Below, in pieces: positions 56,238 through 64,000 of a stretch of DNA of 64,000 nucleotides. A program made the translations under genes and the position numbers. The DNA comes from Rhodovulum sp. MB263 (lineage in GTDB: Bacteria > Pseudomonadota > Alphaproteobacteria > Rhodobacterales > Rhodobacteraceae). Location: assembly GCF_002073975.1 (NCBI RefSeq), contig NZ_CP020384.1:3286001-3350000 (forward strand), written 5' to 3'. Numbering within the stretch: position 1 is the stretch's first letter; every line of letters begins with the position of its first letter. The notes under the pieces were generated by a model that was not told the DNA's origin, did not search any database, and saw only the letters and a list, made by a program, of their open reading frames with translations.

Positions 56238-57772
56238 CGGGATATCTCATCGGCGTGGATGCCGGGAACACGATGGTTAAGGCGGCGCTGTTCGATGCCG
56301 AGGGCAATACGCTTGCCGTCGCCTCGCGCGGGTCCGAGACGCTGCAACCGGCACCGGGCTTCGTGGAACGCGATCCCGAGGGGCTGTGGCAGGCCGCCAG
56401 CGGCGCGATCCGCGACTGCCTTGCGAAGGCCGGGATCGGCGGCGCCGAGGTGCTGGCCGTGGGGGCTGCGGGGCATGGCAACGGGCTCTATCTGCTCGAT
56501 GCCGAAGGGTTCGGGCTGATCGGCATCCAGTCGATGGACAACCGCGCCGAGACGCTGGCCTCACAGATCGCGGCCGAACATGGCGACGAGATCCTGTCGC
56601 GTGCACAGTCGCGGCCTTGGCCCGCGATGACCCCGGTGCTCTTGCGCTGGATCGCCGAGAACCGCCCCGAGATCATGGCCCGTGCCCACAAGGCGCTGCT
56701 GTGCAAGGACGTGATCGTGCACGGGCTGACCGGACGCATGGGCTCGGAGGTGTCGGATCTTGCCGGGGCCGGGCTGCTGGCGCTGCCGGCGCTGGATTAT
56801 GACGACGCGCTGCTGCGGCTCTATGGCATCGAGGGGCTGAAGCACATCCTGCCCGAACCCGCGCAAAGCGATGCGGTGGTCGGCCATGTCACCGCCGCTG
56901 CCGCCCGGGCCTCGGGCCTTGCCGAAGGCACCCCGGTGGTGGGCGGGCTCTTCGACGTGCTGGCCTCGACACTGGGCGCGGGCACCTCGCATGCCGGCGA
57001 GGCCTCGATCGTCGCGGGCAGCTGGTCTATCAACCAGGTCTTCGCCGAGCATCTGCCGGCAGAGCCGCGGGCCCTGCTTGCCAGCGTGCTGGGGCGTGAC
57101 ACCTGGGTCAGCTGCGAATGCTCGCCGACCTCGGCAGCCAATCTCGAATGGTTCGTGCAGACCTTCCTCGCGGATGAGGCGAAGGCCACCGGAGAGGATC
57201 CCTTCGCGCTCTGCAACCGGCTTGCGGTGGGATCCGATCCCGAAAAGGACCTGCCGGTCTTTCATCCCTTCCTCTATGCCGGGCCCGTGCCCGGGGCGCG
57301 CGGCGGCTTCAGCGCCATGGGCGCTTGGCACAGCCGCGGCGACATGGTGCGCGCGCTTTATGAAGGCGTCGCCTTCGGCCACCGCGCGCATTTCGAGATC
57401 CTCGACCCCGACCGCCGCTTCCGCTGCGCCACGCTGTCCGGCGGCGCGGCCAAATCCGAGCTCTGGGCGCAGATCTTCGCCGATGCGCTGGGCATGACGC
57501 TGCGCCTGTCCGACTGCGCCGAGACCGGCGCGCGGGGGGCTGCCATCGCCGCGGCCATCGGCGCCGGGCTCTTCGCGGATTTCAATGACGCGACGCAGGC
57601 GATGGCCCGGCATGTCGAGGAAATCACCCCCTGCCCGGCCGCCCAGGCGCAGCTGGACGCAAGATACCGGCGCTGGTGCGCCTACCGCGATGCACTCGGG
57701 GCGGCCTGGGCGCCGCCCAAGGTGCTTGGCTTCGACGCCAGACAGACACAGGAAAGGACATCACATGGCTGA
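56234..57772 (+). CDS. FGGY-family carbohydrate kinase
   Basis: A 512-residue sugar kinase. The N-terminal phosphate loop is [34 protein letters not shown] follows, and the C-terminal ATP-binding block is [24 protein letters not shown] includes erythritol, xylulose, glycerol and AI-2 (LsrK) kinases; the sequence alone does not pick one. It should phosphorylate the imported compound or its ketose product. Its stop overlaps the next start by eight bases. Confidence 0.9.
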   Translation: MTGYLIGVDAGNTMVKAALFDAEGNTLAVASRGSETLQPAPGFVERDPEGLWQAASGAIRDCLAKAGIGGAEVLAVGAAGHGNGLYLLDAEGFGLIGIQSMDNRAETLASQIAAEHGDEILSRAQSRPWPAMTPVLLRWIAENRPEIMARAHKALLCKDVIVHGLTGRMGSEVSDLAGAGLLALPALDYDDALLRLYGIEGLKHILPEPAQSDAVVGHVTAAAARASGLAEGTPVVGGLFDVLASTLGAGTSHAGEASIVAGSWSINQVFAEHLPAEPRALLASVLGRDTWVSCECSPTSAANLEWFVQTFLADEAKATGEDPFALCNRLAVGSDPEKDLPVFHPFLYAGPVPGARGGFSAMGAWHSRGDMVRALYEGVAFGHRAHFEILDPDRRFRCATLSGGAAKSELWAQIFADALGMTLRLSDCAETGARGAAIAAAIGAGLFADFNDATQAMARHVEEITPCPAAQAQLDARYRRWCAYRDALGAAWAPPKVLGFDARQTQERTSHG

Positions 57773-58652
57773 TCTCGACGACATCATCGACGGCAAGGAT
57801 TTCGGGCTGACCACGCCTCCGAAGAACGAGCCCTTCTTCCTCAAGGGCGCGGGCGCCTATGACTGGGGCATGCAGAACCGGCTGGCGCGGATCTTCCGCC
57901 CCGATACCGGGCGCACGGTCATGCTGGCCTTCGACCACGGCTATTTCCAGGGGCCGACCACCGGGCTCGAACGGGTCGATCTGAACATCGCGCCGCTGTT
58001 CGAGCATGCCGATGTGCTGATGTGCACGCGGGGCATGCTGCGCACCACCGTGCCCGCATCGACCCGCAAGCCCATCGTGATGCGCGCGTCGGGCGGCAAC
58101 TCGATCATGTCCGAGCTGTCGAACGAGACCATCGCCGTCGACATGGAGGACGCGCTGCGGATGAACGTCGCGGCAATGGCGGCGCAGGTCTATATCGGCG
58201 CGGAATTCGAGCATAAATCGATCACCAACATCATCAACCTGATCGACCGGGGCAACCGCGTCGGCATGCCGACCCTCGCGGTGACCGGCGTCGGCAAGGA
58301 CATGGCCCGCGACGCGCGCTATTTCGGCCTTGCCACCCGCATCGCCGCCGAGATCGGTGCGCAATACGTGAAAAGCTACTATGTCGACGAGGGCTTCGAG
58401 AGGGTCTGCGCGGGCTGCCCGGTGCCCATCGTCATCGCCGGCGGCAAGAAGATCCCCGAGGCCGAGGCGCTCGAGGTGGCCTACAAGGCGATCGACCAGG
58501 GCGCGGCAGGCGTCGACATGGGCCGCAACATCTTCCGCGCCGGCGACCCGGTGGCGATGATCCAGGCGGTGAGCGCGGTGGTGCATGAGCTGCTTCCGGC
58601 GGCGCAGGCCTTCGAGATGTACAACGATCTCGCCACCCGCAAGGCGGCATGA
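57765..58652 (+). CDS. lsrF: LsrF-like class I aldolase / 3-hydroxy-5-phosphonooxypentane-2,4-dione thiolase
   Basis: A 295-residue DeoC/FbaB-family TIM-barrel enzyme very like enteric LsrF. It starts [14 protein letters not shown], has [38 protein letters not shown], and keeps the Schiff-base lysine at position 203 in [16 protein letters not shown], plus [12 protein letters not shown] and GVDMGRNIF. LsrF transfers an acetyl group from phospho-AI-2 dione to CoA. In this operon a related aldol or thiolytic cleavage of a phosphorylated keto-sugar is equally possible. Start at 57765 overlaps the kinase stop. Confidence 0.88.
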   Translation: MADLDDIIDGKDFGLTTPPKNEPFFLKGAGAYDWGMQNRLARIFRPDTGRTVMLAFDHGYFQGPTTGLERVDLNIAPLFEHADVLMCTRGMLRTTVPASTRKPIVMRASGGNSIMSELSNETIAVDMEDALRMNVAAMAAQVYIGAEFEHKSITNIINLIDRGNRVGMPTLAVTGVGKDMARDARYFGLATRIAAEIGAQYVKSYYVDEGFERVCAGCPVPIVIAGGKKIPEAEALEVAYKAIDQGAAGVDMGRNIFRAGDPVAMIQAVSAVVHELLPAAQAFEMYNDLATRKAA

Positions 58653-59827
58653 CGTCGATGACTGACGAGGCCGATACGCTGCTGGCGCAGCGGGTCGAAA
58701 GCTCCAGACAGCTCGGGGGAAACCCCGAGCTGGCGATGCATGGCGGCGGCAACACCTCGGTCAAGGTGATGCGCGAGGGCAGACGGGTGCTGCATGTCAA
58801 GGGATCGGGCTGGGATCTGGCGACGATGGAGCCGCAGGGGATGCCGGGGCTCTGGCTCGACCCGCTGTTCGCGGTGAAGGACGGCGCGCGGCTCAGCGAT
58901 ACCGAGATGGTGCGTTTCCTGCGCTCGCATCTGCTGGACACGTCCGCGCCCAATCCCTCGGTCGAGACATTGCTCCATGCCTACCTGCCCGCGCGCTTCG
59001 TCGATCACGGCCATGCCTCGGCGGTGCTGGCGCTGGCCAGCCGCCCCGAAGCCGAGCAGCGCGAGACTTTGCGCGCGCTCTTCGGCGACGGGCTGGTCTT
59101 CCTGCCCTACGTCTTCCCCGGCTTCGATCTGTCCATCGAGGGCGCCCGTGCCGCCGAAGCCCGGCCGCAGGCCTGGGGGATGTGGCTGGCGCAGCACGGG
59201 CTCTTCACCTGGGGCGATACGGCCGGGGAAAGCCTGACCCGCTTTCGCGATGCGGTGGCCGTCTGCGAGGCCCATCTTGCCGCGCGTGGCGCAGCCCTGA
59301 TGCCGCCGACCCCGCGCAGGGGCAATGGGGTACTCGAGACGCTCATTCCCCAACTGCAGGCCGCGCTGCCCGACCTTGCCTTCACCGACCCGCGCGGTGC
59401 GGCCCCGCTGGCCGCGCTTTCCGGGCGGGAGGGCATGGCCGAGGTCGTCAGCCGGGGCACGGTCACGCCCGATCACGTCATCCGCATCAAGCCCTGGCCG
59501 CTGATCCTTGCGGAAGGGGTAGATGCCGCCGGTATCCGCACGGCGGTCGCCGGTTTCGGCGCGGCCTACGAGCGCTATTTCCACGAGCATTCGGACGGCA
59601 CGCAGATCATGCTCGACACATTGCCACGGGTGGTCTTCGTGCCGGGCGCGGGCGTGATCGGTCTGGGACGCTCTGCCTCCGAGGCCCACATCAACGCCGA
59701 TCTCGCCGAGCAAAACCTGCGCGTCGCGGCGTCGGCCGAGGCACTGGGCGGCTACCAGCCGCTGCCGCGTCCCGAACAGTTCCTGATCGAATACTGGGAA
59801 CTCGAGCAGGCCAAGCTGCGCAAGTAG
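58649..59827 (+). CDS. Class II aldolase/adducin-family protein (RhaD-like, stand-alone domain)
   Basis: A 392-residue protein equal to the aldolase half of the bifunctional rhamnulose-1-phosphate aldolase/alcohol dehydrogenase family, without the short-chain dehydrogenase half. Zinc-ligand histidines are in [14 protein letters not shown] and [11 protein letters not shown]. The phosphate site is [16 protein letters not shown]. The C-terminal part ends [20 protein letters not shown] and [11 protein letters not shown], a complete ending, so it is not a truncation by frameshift. It should cleave a ketose phosphate, or act as an epimerase or decarboxylase, beside the LsrF-like enzyme. Start at 58649 overlaps the previous stop (ATGA). 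Confidence 0.85.
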   Translation: MTSMTDEADTLLAQRVESSRQLGGNPELAMHGGGNTSVKVMREGRRVLHVKGSGWDLATMEPQGMPGLWLDPLFAVKDGARLSDTEMVRFLRSHLLDTSAPNPSVETLLHAYLPARFVDHGHASAVLALASRPEAEQRETLRALFGDGLVFLPYVFPGFDLSIEGARAAEARPQAWGMWLAQHGLFTWGDTAGESLTRFRDAVAVCEAHLAARGAALMPPTPRRGNGVLETLIPQLQAALPDLAFTDPRGAAPLAALSGREGMAEVVSRGTVTPDHVIRIKPWPLILAEGVDAAGIRTAVAGFGAAYERYFHEHSDGTQIMLDTLPRVVFVPGAGVIGLGRSASEAHINADLAEQNLRVAASAEALGGYQPLPRPEQFLIEYWELEQAKLRK

Positions 59828-59848
59828 CGGGGGGCGTCATTACCCAAA

Positions 59849-59917
59849 GGGGAGAGCGGGAGTCGCTTCGGAACACCTGAGGCCCGGCCCGGAGACCTGC
59901 CGAGGCCCGCTCTCCCC
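59849..59917. repeat. Long inverted repeat after the carbohydrate operon
   Basis: GGGGAGAGCGGG at 59849-59860 and CCCGCTCTCCCC at 59906-59917 form a perfect 12-bp stem around a 45-base loop that itself can pair (GGCCCGG). It lies 21 bases after the last stop and may terminate or protect the operon mRNA, or be an end of mobile debris. Confidence 0.55.
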
Positions 59918-59939
59918 CGCCATCGCAAGAAGACCGGCT

Positions 59940-60128
59940 CGGGCCATGATAAGACGCTCTCGCAGCTCGGGGCGCCGGGCATCCGTCAAGTACGACACGC
60001 GCAGTTACAAGCGGTGAAACCGGCTCGAGTTCATGTGCGGCAGACTTAAGGATTGGCGCCGCGCAGCGCCCCGGTACGACCGCTGCCACCAGGTCTTCCC
60101 CTCAATCATCGCTCTCGCCCCGGCCGCG
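59940..60128 (+). pseudogene. IS5-family transposase, 3' fragment
   Basis: The plus strand encodes DTRSYKR, a stop, then NRLEFMCGRLKDWRRAAPRY DRCHQVFPSIIALAPAA. This corresponds to the conserved end of IS5-family transposases (expected 'RYKRRNRIEIMFGRLKDWRRVATRYDRC...FFSAIALAA'). A stop codon replaces the second Arg and the upstream part is absent. Confidence 0.75.
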
Positions 60129-60229
60129 CCTTCCTTCAGTATGCTGATGATCTCGTATCCAAGGACTTACACGGCCCCACTGGGGCCACGGTCCCATCCC
60201 AACTCGCTGATGAGCCGCTTCCGTTTCAT
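60100..60229 (-). pseudogene. IS3-family OrfA, 5' fragment with an internal insertion
   Basis: On the minus strand GGAGGAAGGCAC precedes ATG at 60229, which opens MKRKRLISE, the usual OrfA start. The reading is then broken by a short GC-rich palindromic insert encoding WDRGPSGAV and a stop. Beyond it YEIISILKEGAAGARA resumes the OrfA pattern ('EEQIISILKEHEAGAK'). The rest of the element is missing and merges with the IS5 fragment near 60125. Confidence 0.6.
60172..60190 (-). repeat. 19-bp palindromic repeat, copy 2 (copy 1 at 12093-12111)
   Basis: CGTGGCCCCAGTGGGGCCG occurs here on the minus strand inside the IS3 OrfA remnant and at 12093-12111 on the plus strand inside the IS110 remnant. 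Similarity extends a few bases (GxGxAAG-like) downstream. The core GGCCCCAGTGGGGCC can form a hairpin. Confidence 0.65.
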
Positions 60230-60294
60230 GTGCCTTCCTCCTTCGTCGTCCAGTCGAAGGCGGAAAATTCAGGTTCGTAATCGCCCGGTTTCCT

Positions 60295-60552
60295 GGGGGG
60301 GGGGGTAGGTCTCTGCAACCAAATCAATTGGGTCAGACCCTACTCCATCGTGAAACTTTGAAACGGCGGACAATTACGGACATCGGCCCGGAATTTTTTC
60401 CAATAATTGAAACAGATGCACCACCGCAGAAACCGCCTCCTTGTCCGTAAAATGAATACAATCATGATTCGCCTTGATTGAAAATTTTGGTTGATGTAGC
60501 GTAAATTAAAATTGGAATCTATAGCCTCCCTTAGCATGTCTCTGAGGACGCT
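60295..60552. promoter_or_regulatory. G11 tract and AT-rich leader of the decarboxylase cluster
   Basis: A run of eleven G (60295-60305) is followed by about 250 bases of clearly lower GC than the rest of the window, with stretches such as GAAAATTTTGG and AAATTAAAATTGG. No gene is seen. This is probably the promoter region of the cluster starting at 60598 and has a foreign base composition. I found no convincing lux-type, FNR or CRP palindrome. Confidence 0.5.
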
Positions 60553-60597
60553 ATGCTCACGAATTCAAATAAAATTATTAATCGCCTGGAGGGAAAT

Positions 60598-62163
60598 ATG
60601 CTAAGCAGATTGCTCCCCGACCGCGACACGCCCAATATTCCAAATATCTTTCTGCCTGTAGAGAGTGCCGGAATTGAAAATCTTGATGAATTGTTCGATT
60701 CCAGACATTTTTCTCGGCACGCATCACAGGCTGTTGATCAGTTGGCAATGCATTTGCGGGACGGGTCAATCCGCGGCTTGGCCTTGACCGACCCGGCAGG
60801 TATCCGCGCCGCGGCAACCCGCCTGACCCGTGGCGGGCAGACGACCGACATCACGGAACATGACCGTAAATTGGCGGAAATCGTCGAGCTTTATCTGCGG
60901 ACCGGCATCCAGGTCTACTCGCCCGGCTACATGGGGCGGCAATTCTCCGGACCGTTCCCGGTGACCGCGGTGGTCGACATGGTCAGTGCAATTGCCACGC
61001 AGCCGGCCTCGTTTTACGAAGCAGGGGCTTTGCCCTGCGTCGTCGAGCGTGTCATGGGCGAGGAACTCAACAGTTTCCTGGGCTTTCCGAGCGATCGCTT
61101 CACGATGTTCACCACGTCGGGGGGGTCGCTTGCAAACCTCACCGCACTGCTCGCCGCGCGTGGTCGCCGCTATCCCCAAGCCTGGGGCGAAGGACTGGGC
61201 GGAACCGACCGTCGCCCGGCGATAGCCGTAAGTGGCGATGTTCATTACAGCATTACCCGCGCCGCCGGAATACTGGGGATCGGTGAAAATCAACTGGTGC
61301 GGCTTCCGCTCGACCCTGCGCGGCGGATCACCCCTACCGGTGCGAGAGAGGCGCTGGACGCAGCTGCAGCACGCGGGCTCGATGTCTTTTGCATTGTCGC
61401 CAATGCCGGCTCCACCTCGTTCGGCGCGATCGATCCCCTGGATGAGCTGGCAGACATCGCCGCGGAACGCGGGATCTGGCTGCATGTCGACGGGTCTCAC
61501 GGTGGCAGCTTGATCGTGTCAGACCGGCTGCGGCCGCGTTTGGCCGGGCTGAGCCGCGCGGATTCCCTGACACTGGACGCTCACAAGACGATGTTCGTGC
61601 CGGCGGCCTGCACGCTTTTGTTCTACCGCGACCGGGACCAGGCGACGGCAGCCTTTCGGCAGGAGGCGAGCTACGTTTTCGAAAAGACTGCAGACGTTTA
61701 TTCCGAATACGACTCTGCCGAACGGAATTTCGAATGCACCAAGCGGCCGATGATCATGTCGCTGTGGGTCCTCTGGGCGATGTATGGCCGCGCGCCCATT
61801 GCCGAAAAACTCGAAGTGCTTTGCGACATGACCCGCAGGGCGCATGGGATCTTGGCGGACGCCCCGGATTTTGTCCCCCTGCATTTTCCTGATACCAACA
61901 TTCTGTGCTTTCGTTATGTGCCGGAGGAGCAGCTCGACCCAAAGGCCCTGGGCGCGTTGCAGACCGAAATTCGGGCACGCGTCCGGGAGCGCGGCCGCTT
62001 CTTCATTTCCAAGGTCGATATCGACGGCATGCCCGCCTTGAGGCTGGTTCTTATGAACCACCGTATTACCGCCGATCACATCCGGCAAATGCTGGACGAA
62101 GTCCGCACGGTTGCCCTGACCATCAGGGAAGAATTTCCGCAACCCGAGGAGATACGACCTTGA
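60598..62163 (+). CDS. Group II PLP-dependent decarboxylase
   Basis: A fold-I PLP decarboxylase of the glutamate/aspartate/aromatic-amino-acid group (about 521 residues from this start). Visible are the cofactor loop TTSGGSLANLTALLAARG, the stacking His in VSGDVHYSITRAAGILG, the aspartate block WLHVDGSHGGSLIVSD, and the PLP lysine in LTLDAHKTMFVPAACTLLF. The ATG at 60598 has GGAGG six bases upstream; an ATG at 60553 with GAGG is also possible. Asp in HVD is kept, but the usual 'HVDAAxGG' is HVDGSHGG. The substrate (an amino acid such as Asp, Glu, diaminobutyrate or an aromatic) cannot be told. Its stop overlaps the next gene's TTG start. Confidence 0.85.
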   Translation: MLSRLLPDRDTPNIPNIFLPVESAGIENLDELFDSRHFSRHASQAVDQLAMHLRDGSIRGLALTDPAGIRAAATRLTRGGQTTDITEHDRKLAEIVELYLRTGIQVYSPGYMGRQFSGPFPVTAVVDMVSAIATQPASFYEAGALPCVVERVMGEELNSFLGFPSDRFTMFTTSGGSLANLTALLAARGRRYPQAWGEGLGGTDRRPAIAVSGDVHYSITRAAGILGIGENQLVRLPLDPARRITPTGAREALDAAAARGLDVFCIVANAGSTSFGAIDPLDELADIAAERGIWLHVDGSHGGSLIVSDRLRPRLAGLSRADSLTLDAHKTMFVPAACTLLFYRDRDQATAAFRQEASYVFEKTADVYSEYDSAERNFECTKRPMIMSLWVLWAMYGRAPIAEKLEVLCDMTRRAHGILADAPDFVPLHFPDTNILCFRYVPEEQLDPKALGALQTEIRARVRERGRFFISKVDIDGMPALRLVLMNHRITADHIRQMLDEVRTVALTIREEFPQPEEIRP

Positions 62164-63701
62164 GCACCGACACCGCACTCCGCCCGGTCGCCGATGCAAA
62201 TACCATCGCCGGGCTTATCGCCGCTGATGAGTTGCGCCCCGGCAGCCCGGCAGCCATTCGCGGCCTCGAAACGTTCCTGTCGAAAATCCGCCGGGCCGAG
62301 CAGCTGGCCGGACGGCGCTTTGCCGAGTTCTCTCCCGAATTGCAGGATGCTTTGATCCTGCGCCGGTTGCAGCAGATGATCGGGACCCTGCAGGGCAATC
62401 CGAGCTGGGCGGCGAGACTGGCAGCGGCCGGAATCACGGGCACGGTGCGGGATTTCGACCATTGGCAGTCGGTTCCTCTCGCCGACAAGACGGTGATGCG
62501 GGACTTATACATGGGAGAGCGCCGGGGGCTGGCCGTGCCACTGTCATTCGGCGGTTTCGAGATCGTCGCCAGCGGCGGCACCAGCAGCGGCCAACCGGTC
62601 GAGACCGTCTATTCGCTGCGCGAATTGCAGGATACCTACGAATTCGCCGGCGAGTTCATGGGCCGCTACCAGCTTGCGCCGTTTTTCGACGAGGACGCGC
62701 CCAAATGGGTCATGACGACTCTGGCCGACTACAATCTGTGGAGCAGCGGCACCATGGTGGGCGGGGTGCTCCAGAGGATCCCCGGCACCAACTACCTGGG
62801 GATCGGCCCGGTCACCAAGGATGTCTTCGGACATCTGATGCGTTACGTCGGCCCGAAAGCCTTCATGAGCATCACCGCCAGCGTCGCGGCATTGCCCGAA
62901 CTGGGCGCGGAGCTGTCCGAGGACGCGCGCCGCTCGCTGCGGGTTGCGCTCTATGGCAGCGGCGTTCTGAACGCCCGCCACCGCGACGAGTTGAAGGCGG
63001 CCTATCCGAATGTCAGCATATTGAGCTATTTTGCGGCCACTCAGGCCGAAACCATCGCCCTGCAGCTTGATCCGGCTTCGCCCTGGCTGGCGACGGTGCC
63101 GGGGCTGCATCTGGTGGAAATCGTCGGTCCTGACGGGCGCTGGGTGAAGGAAGGCGAAGAGGGCGAGCTGGTCGTGACCCGTCTTCATGCCCATGAAACG
63201 CCGCTGCCGCGCCTGCTGATCGGCGATCGGGTGATCCGGCGGCCGGGCTTGACGGGAGCCGGACTGAACACGATGCAGTTCGAATATGTCGGCCGCAGCG
63301 GCGACGTCATCCATCTGGGCGACACACAGTTTTCCGCCAAGCGCGTGCTGGACGGGCTGGGTCACGGCCTGGCCGCCATCGGGATCGACCTGAACCGTGC
63401 CGCGCAGGACATGCAGTTCGTCAACGATCGCCGAAACCGGCGGCTTACGCTGCTTGTGGCCGTCGATGAGCCCGAGGCCGTCAACCGGCAGCTCGGTCTG
63501 ATCGGTCCCCATGGCACCTATCAGATGTTCGGCGATGCGTTGATCCGCTCGCTGTCCCTGTTCAATCAAGGCGAGGCGAACTTCCACTATCTCGCCAAGA
63601 CGGGCTACCGCCTCGAATTGCGCTTCGTGCCGCCGGGGGCTCCGGACATCACCCGTACCGCAGTCGGCAAGACGCCGCTGCTTTGCGACAAGCAACAGTG
63701 A
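62160..63701 (+). CDS. Adenylate-forming enzyme (PaaK/CapK-like AMP ligase)
   Basis: A 513-residue protein resembling phenylacetate-CoA ligase and related ANL-type adenylating enzymes. The nucleotide-binding loop is VASGGTSSGQPVETVYS, PGTNYLGIGPVTKDVF and LYGSGVLNARHRDELKAAYP lie in the middle, and EGEEGELVVTRLHAHETPLP RLLIGDRVIRRPG is the adenylate/hinge region. It should activate a carboxylic acid as an acyl-AMP, possibly to join it to the amine made by the upstream decarboxylase. The TTG at 62160 is chosen because it overlaps the decarboxylase stop (TTGA) and has GAGGAG eight bases upstream. A free CoA-ligase role is also possible. Confidence 0.8.
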   Translation: MSTDTALRPVADANTIAGLIAADELRPGSPAAIRGLETFLSKIRRAEQLAGRRFAEFSPELQDALILRRLQQMIGTLQGNPSWAARLAAAGITGTVRDFDHWQSVPLADKTVMRDLYMGERRGLAVPLSFGGFEIVASGGTSSGQPVETVYSLRELQDTYEFAGEFMGRYQLAPFFDEDAPKWVMTTLADYNLWSSGTMVGGVLQRIPGTNYLGIGPVTKDVFGHLMRYVGPKAFMSITASVAALPELGAELSEDARRSLRVALYGSGVLNARHRDELKAAYPNVSILSYFAATQAETIALQLDPASPWLATVPGLHLVEIVGPDGRWVKEGEEGELVVTRLHAHETPLPRLLIGDRVIRRPGLTGAGLNTMQFEYVGRSGDVIHLGDTQFSAKRVLDGLGHGLAAIGIDLNRAAQDMQFVNDRRNRRLTLLVAVDEPEAVNRQLGLIGPHGTYQMFGDALIRSLSLFNQGEANFHYLAKTGYRLELRFVPPGAPDITRTAVGKTPLLCDKQQ

Positions 63702-63711
63702 GGAAGGACGC

Positions 63712-64000
63712 ATGCAGCCGGTCAATATCCTGATGACGGTGGACTCGATCACCGCCCTGTCGCTCGGCACCCTGACGGGCAACCTCTACCTGACGGACGA
63801 CGCCTGGTGCAGCCAGGGCAAGGGGACGGAAGCCCTGAAAACCGCCTGCCGACGCGGCCAGACAGTGAATTGGCGGGTGCTCGCGGTGGACGTCCAGAGC
63901 CCGGCGGTCATTGCCGACATCCGGTTTCTTGATGAGGCGGCAACGCTGGAGAACAGCATCGGTACGCCCGCCGATACGGCAATCGATCCGGACACGTCGC
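63712..64000 (+). CDS. PixA/AidA inclusion-body family protein (partial, cut by window end)
   Basis: The first 96 codons of a gene continuing past the window. It starts MQPVNILMTVDSITALSLGT and continues LTGNLYLTDD, TEALKTACRRGQTVNWRVLA. This pattern (short N-terminus, 'vDsltAlssGtLsgNvYlvD', 'C..Gq.v.WrV.aV') is that of the PixA/AidA inclusion-body protein family, small soluble proteins tied to quorum sensing or phase variation in other proteobacteria. AGGAAGG lies 4-5 bases before the ATG, 10 bases after the ligase stop, so it belongs to the same operon. Confidence 0.7.
   Translation, partial: MQPVNILMTVDSITALSLGTLTGNLYLTDDAWCSQGKGTEALKTACRRGQTVNWRVLAVDVQSPAVIADIRFLDEAATLENSIGTPADTAIDPDTS

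Noticed and set aside
49881-59827. Naming the operon as a canonical lsr (AI-2) operon
   Set aside because: There is only one permease gene, no LsrG, and a GlpD-like dehydrogenase and class II aldolase are included. Only the LsrF-like enzyme is close to its lsr counterpart.
60306-60552. lux-box or FNR-type operator before the decarboxylase cluster
   Set aside because: The AT-rich leader was scanned for about 20-bp palindromes and TTGAT-N4-ATCAA; none was convincing.

Overview
The window looks like a chromosomal segment of a high-GC alphaproteobacterium of the order Rhodobacterales. This rests on gene content and protein style: a complete beta-hydroxyaspartate cycle cluster, a cobalamin riboswitch with btuB-btuF-cobQ, an alphaproteobacterial-type zur-znu locus, a thioredoxin-type CysH and fused ABC transport operons. 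I cannot fix the genus. No rRNA, tRNA, CRISPR array, replication origin or intact prophage was seen. The long antisense frames over most genes are GC-driven shadows and were left out.

Layout, left part (1-20.8 kb): a formate/nitrite-type channel, a bifunctional kinase-like protein and pyridoxal kinase come first. A complete but dead IS5-family element (19-bp inverted repeats, TTAG target duplication, frameshifted transposase) follows, then about 1.7 kb of decayed coding sequence. The B12 locus comes next (cobalamin riboswitch, TonB receptor, periplasmic binding protein, cobyric acid synthase). After it lies IS110 debris, an ABC-ATPase remnant and cysH. A glucosylglycerate set closes this part: a phosphatase and synthase to make the compatible solute, and a GH13 phosphorylase and glycerate kinase to take it apart again.

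Middle (20.3-48.8 kb): an NsrR-type Rrf2 regulator stands divergently from cydDC-cydAB-cydX (bd oxidase and its assembly exporter). Then come a SLAC1/TehA-type channel and zur-znuCB divergent from znuA across a palindromic Zur-box candidate. The bhcABCD operon with divergent bhcR (glyoxylate assimilation to oxaloacetate) follows. Next are a fused 5-oxoprolinase/hydantoinase with an Lrp regulator, an AraC regulator with an aldo/keto reductase, thiC behind a TPP riboswitch, and a GntR / racemase / NCS1 permease set for hydantoin- or allantoin-like compounds.

Right part (48.8-64 kb) is accessory. A truncated IS630 transposase abuts a decapitated gene. Then comes a tightly overlapping eight-gene carbohydrate operon: a ribose-type ABC importer, a SorC regulator, a GlpD-like dehydrogenase, an FGGY kinase, an LsrF-like aldolase/thiolase and a class II aldolase. 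It resembles the AI-2 lsr operon in several parts but not in architecture. After a mosaic of IS5 and IS3 remnants and an AT-rich leader, a second cluster begins: a group II PLP decarboxylase, an adenylate-forming ligase and a PixA/AidA-type protein cut by the window edge. These last two clusters are the best candidates for undescribed biology.
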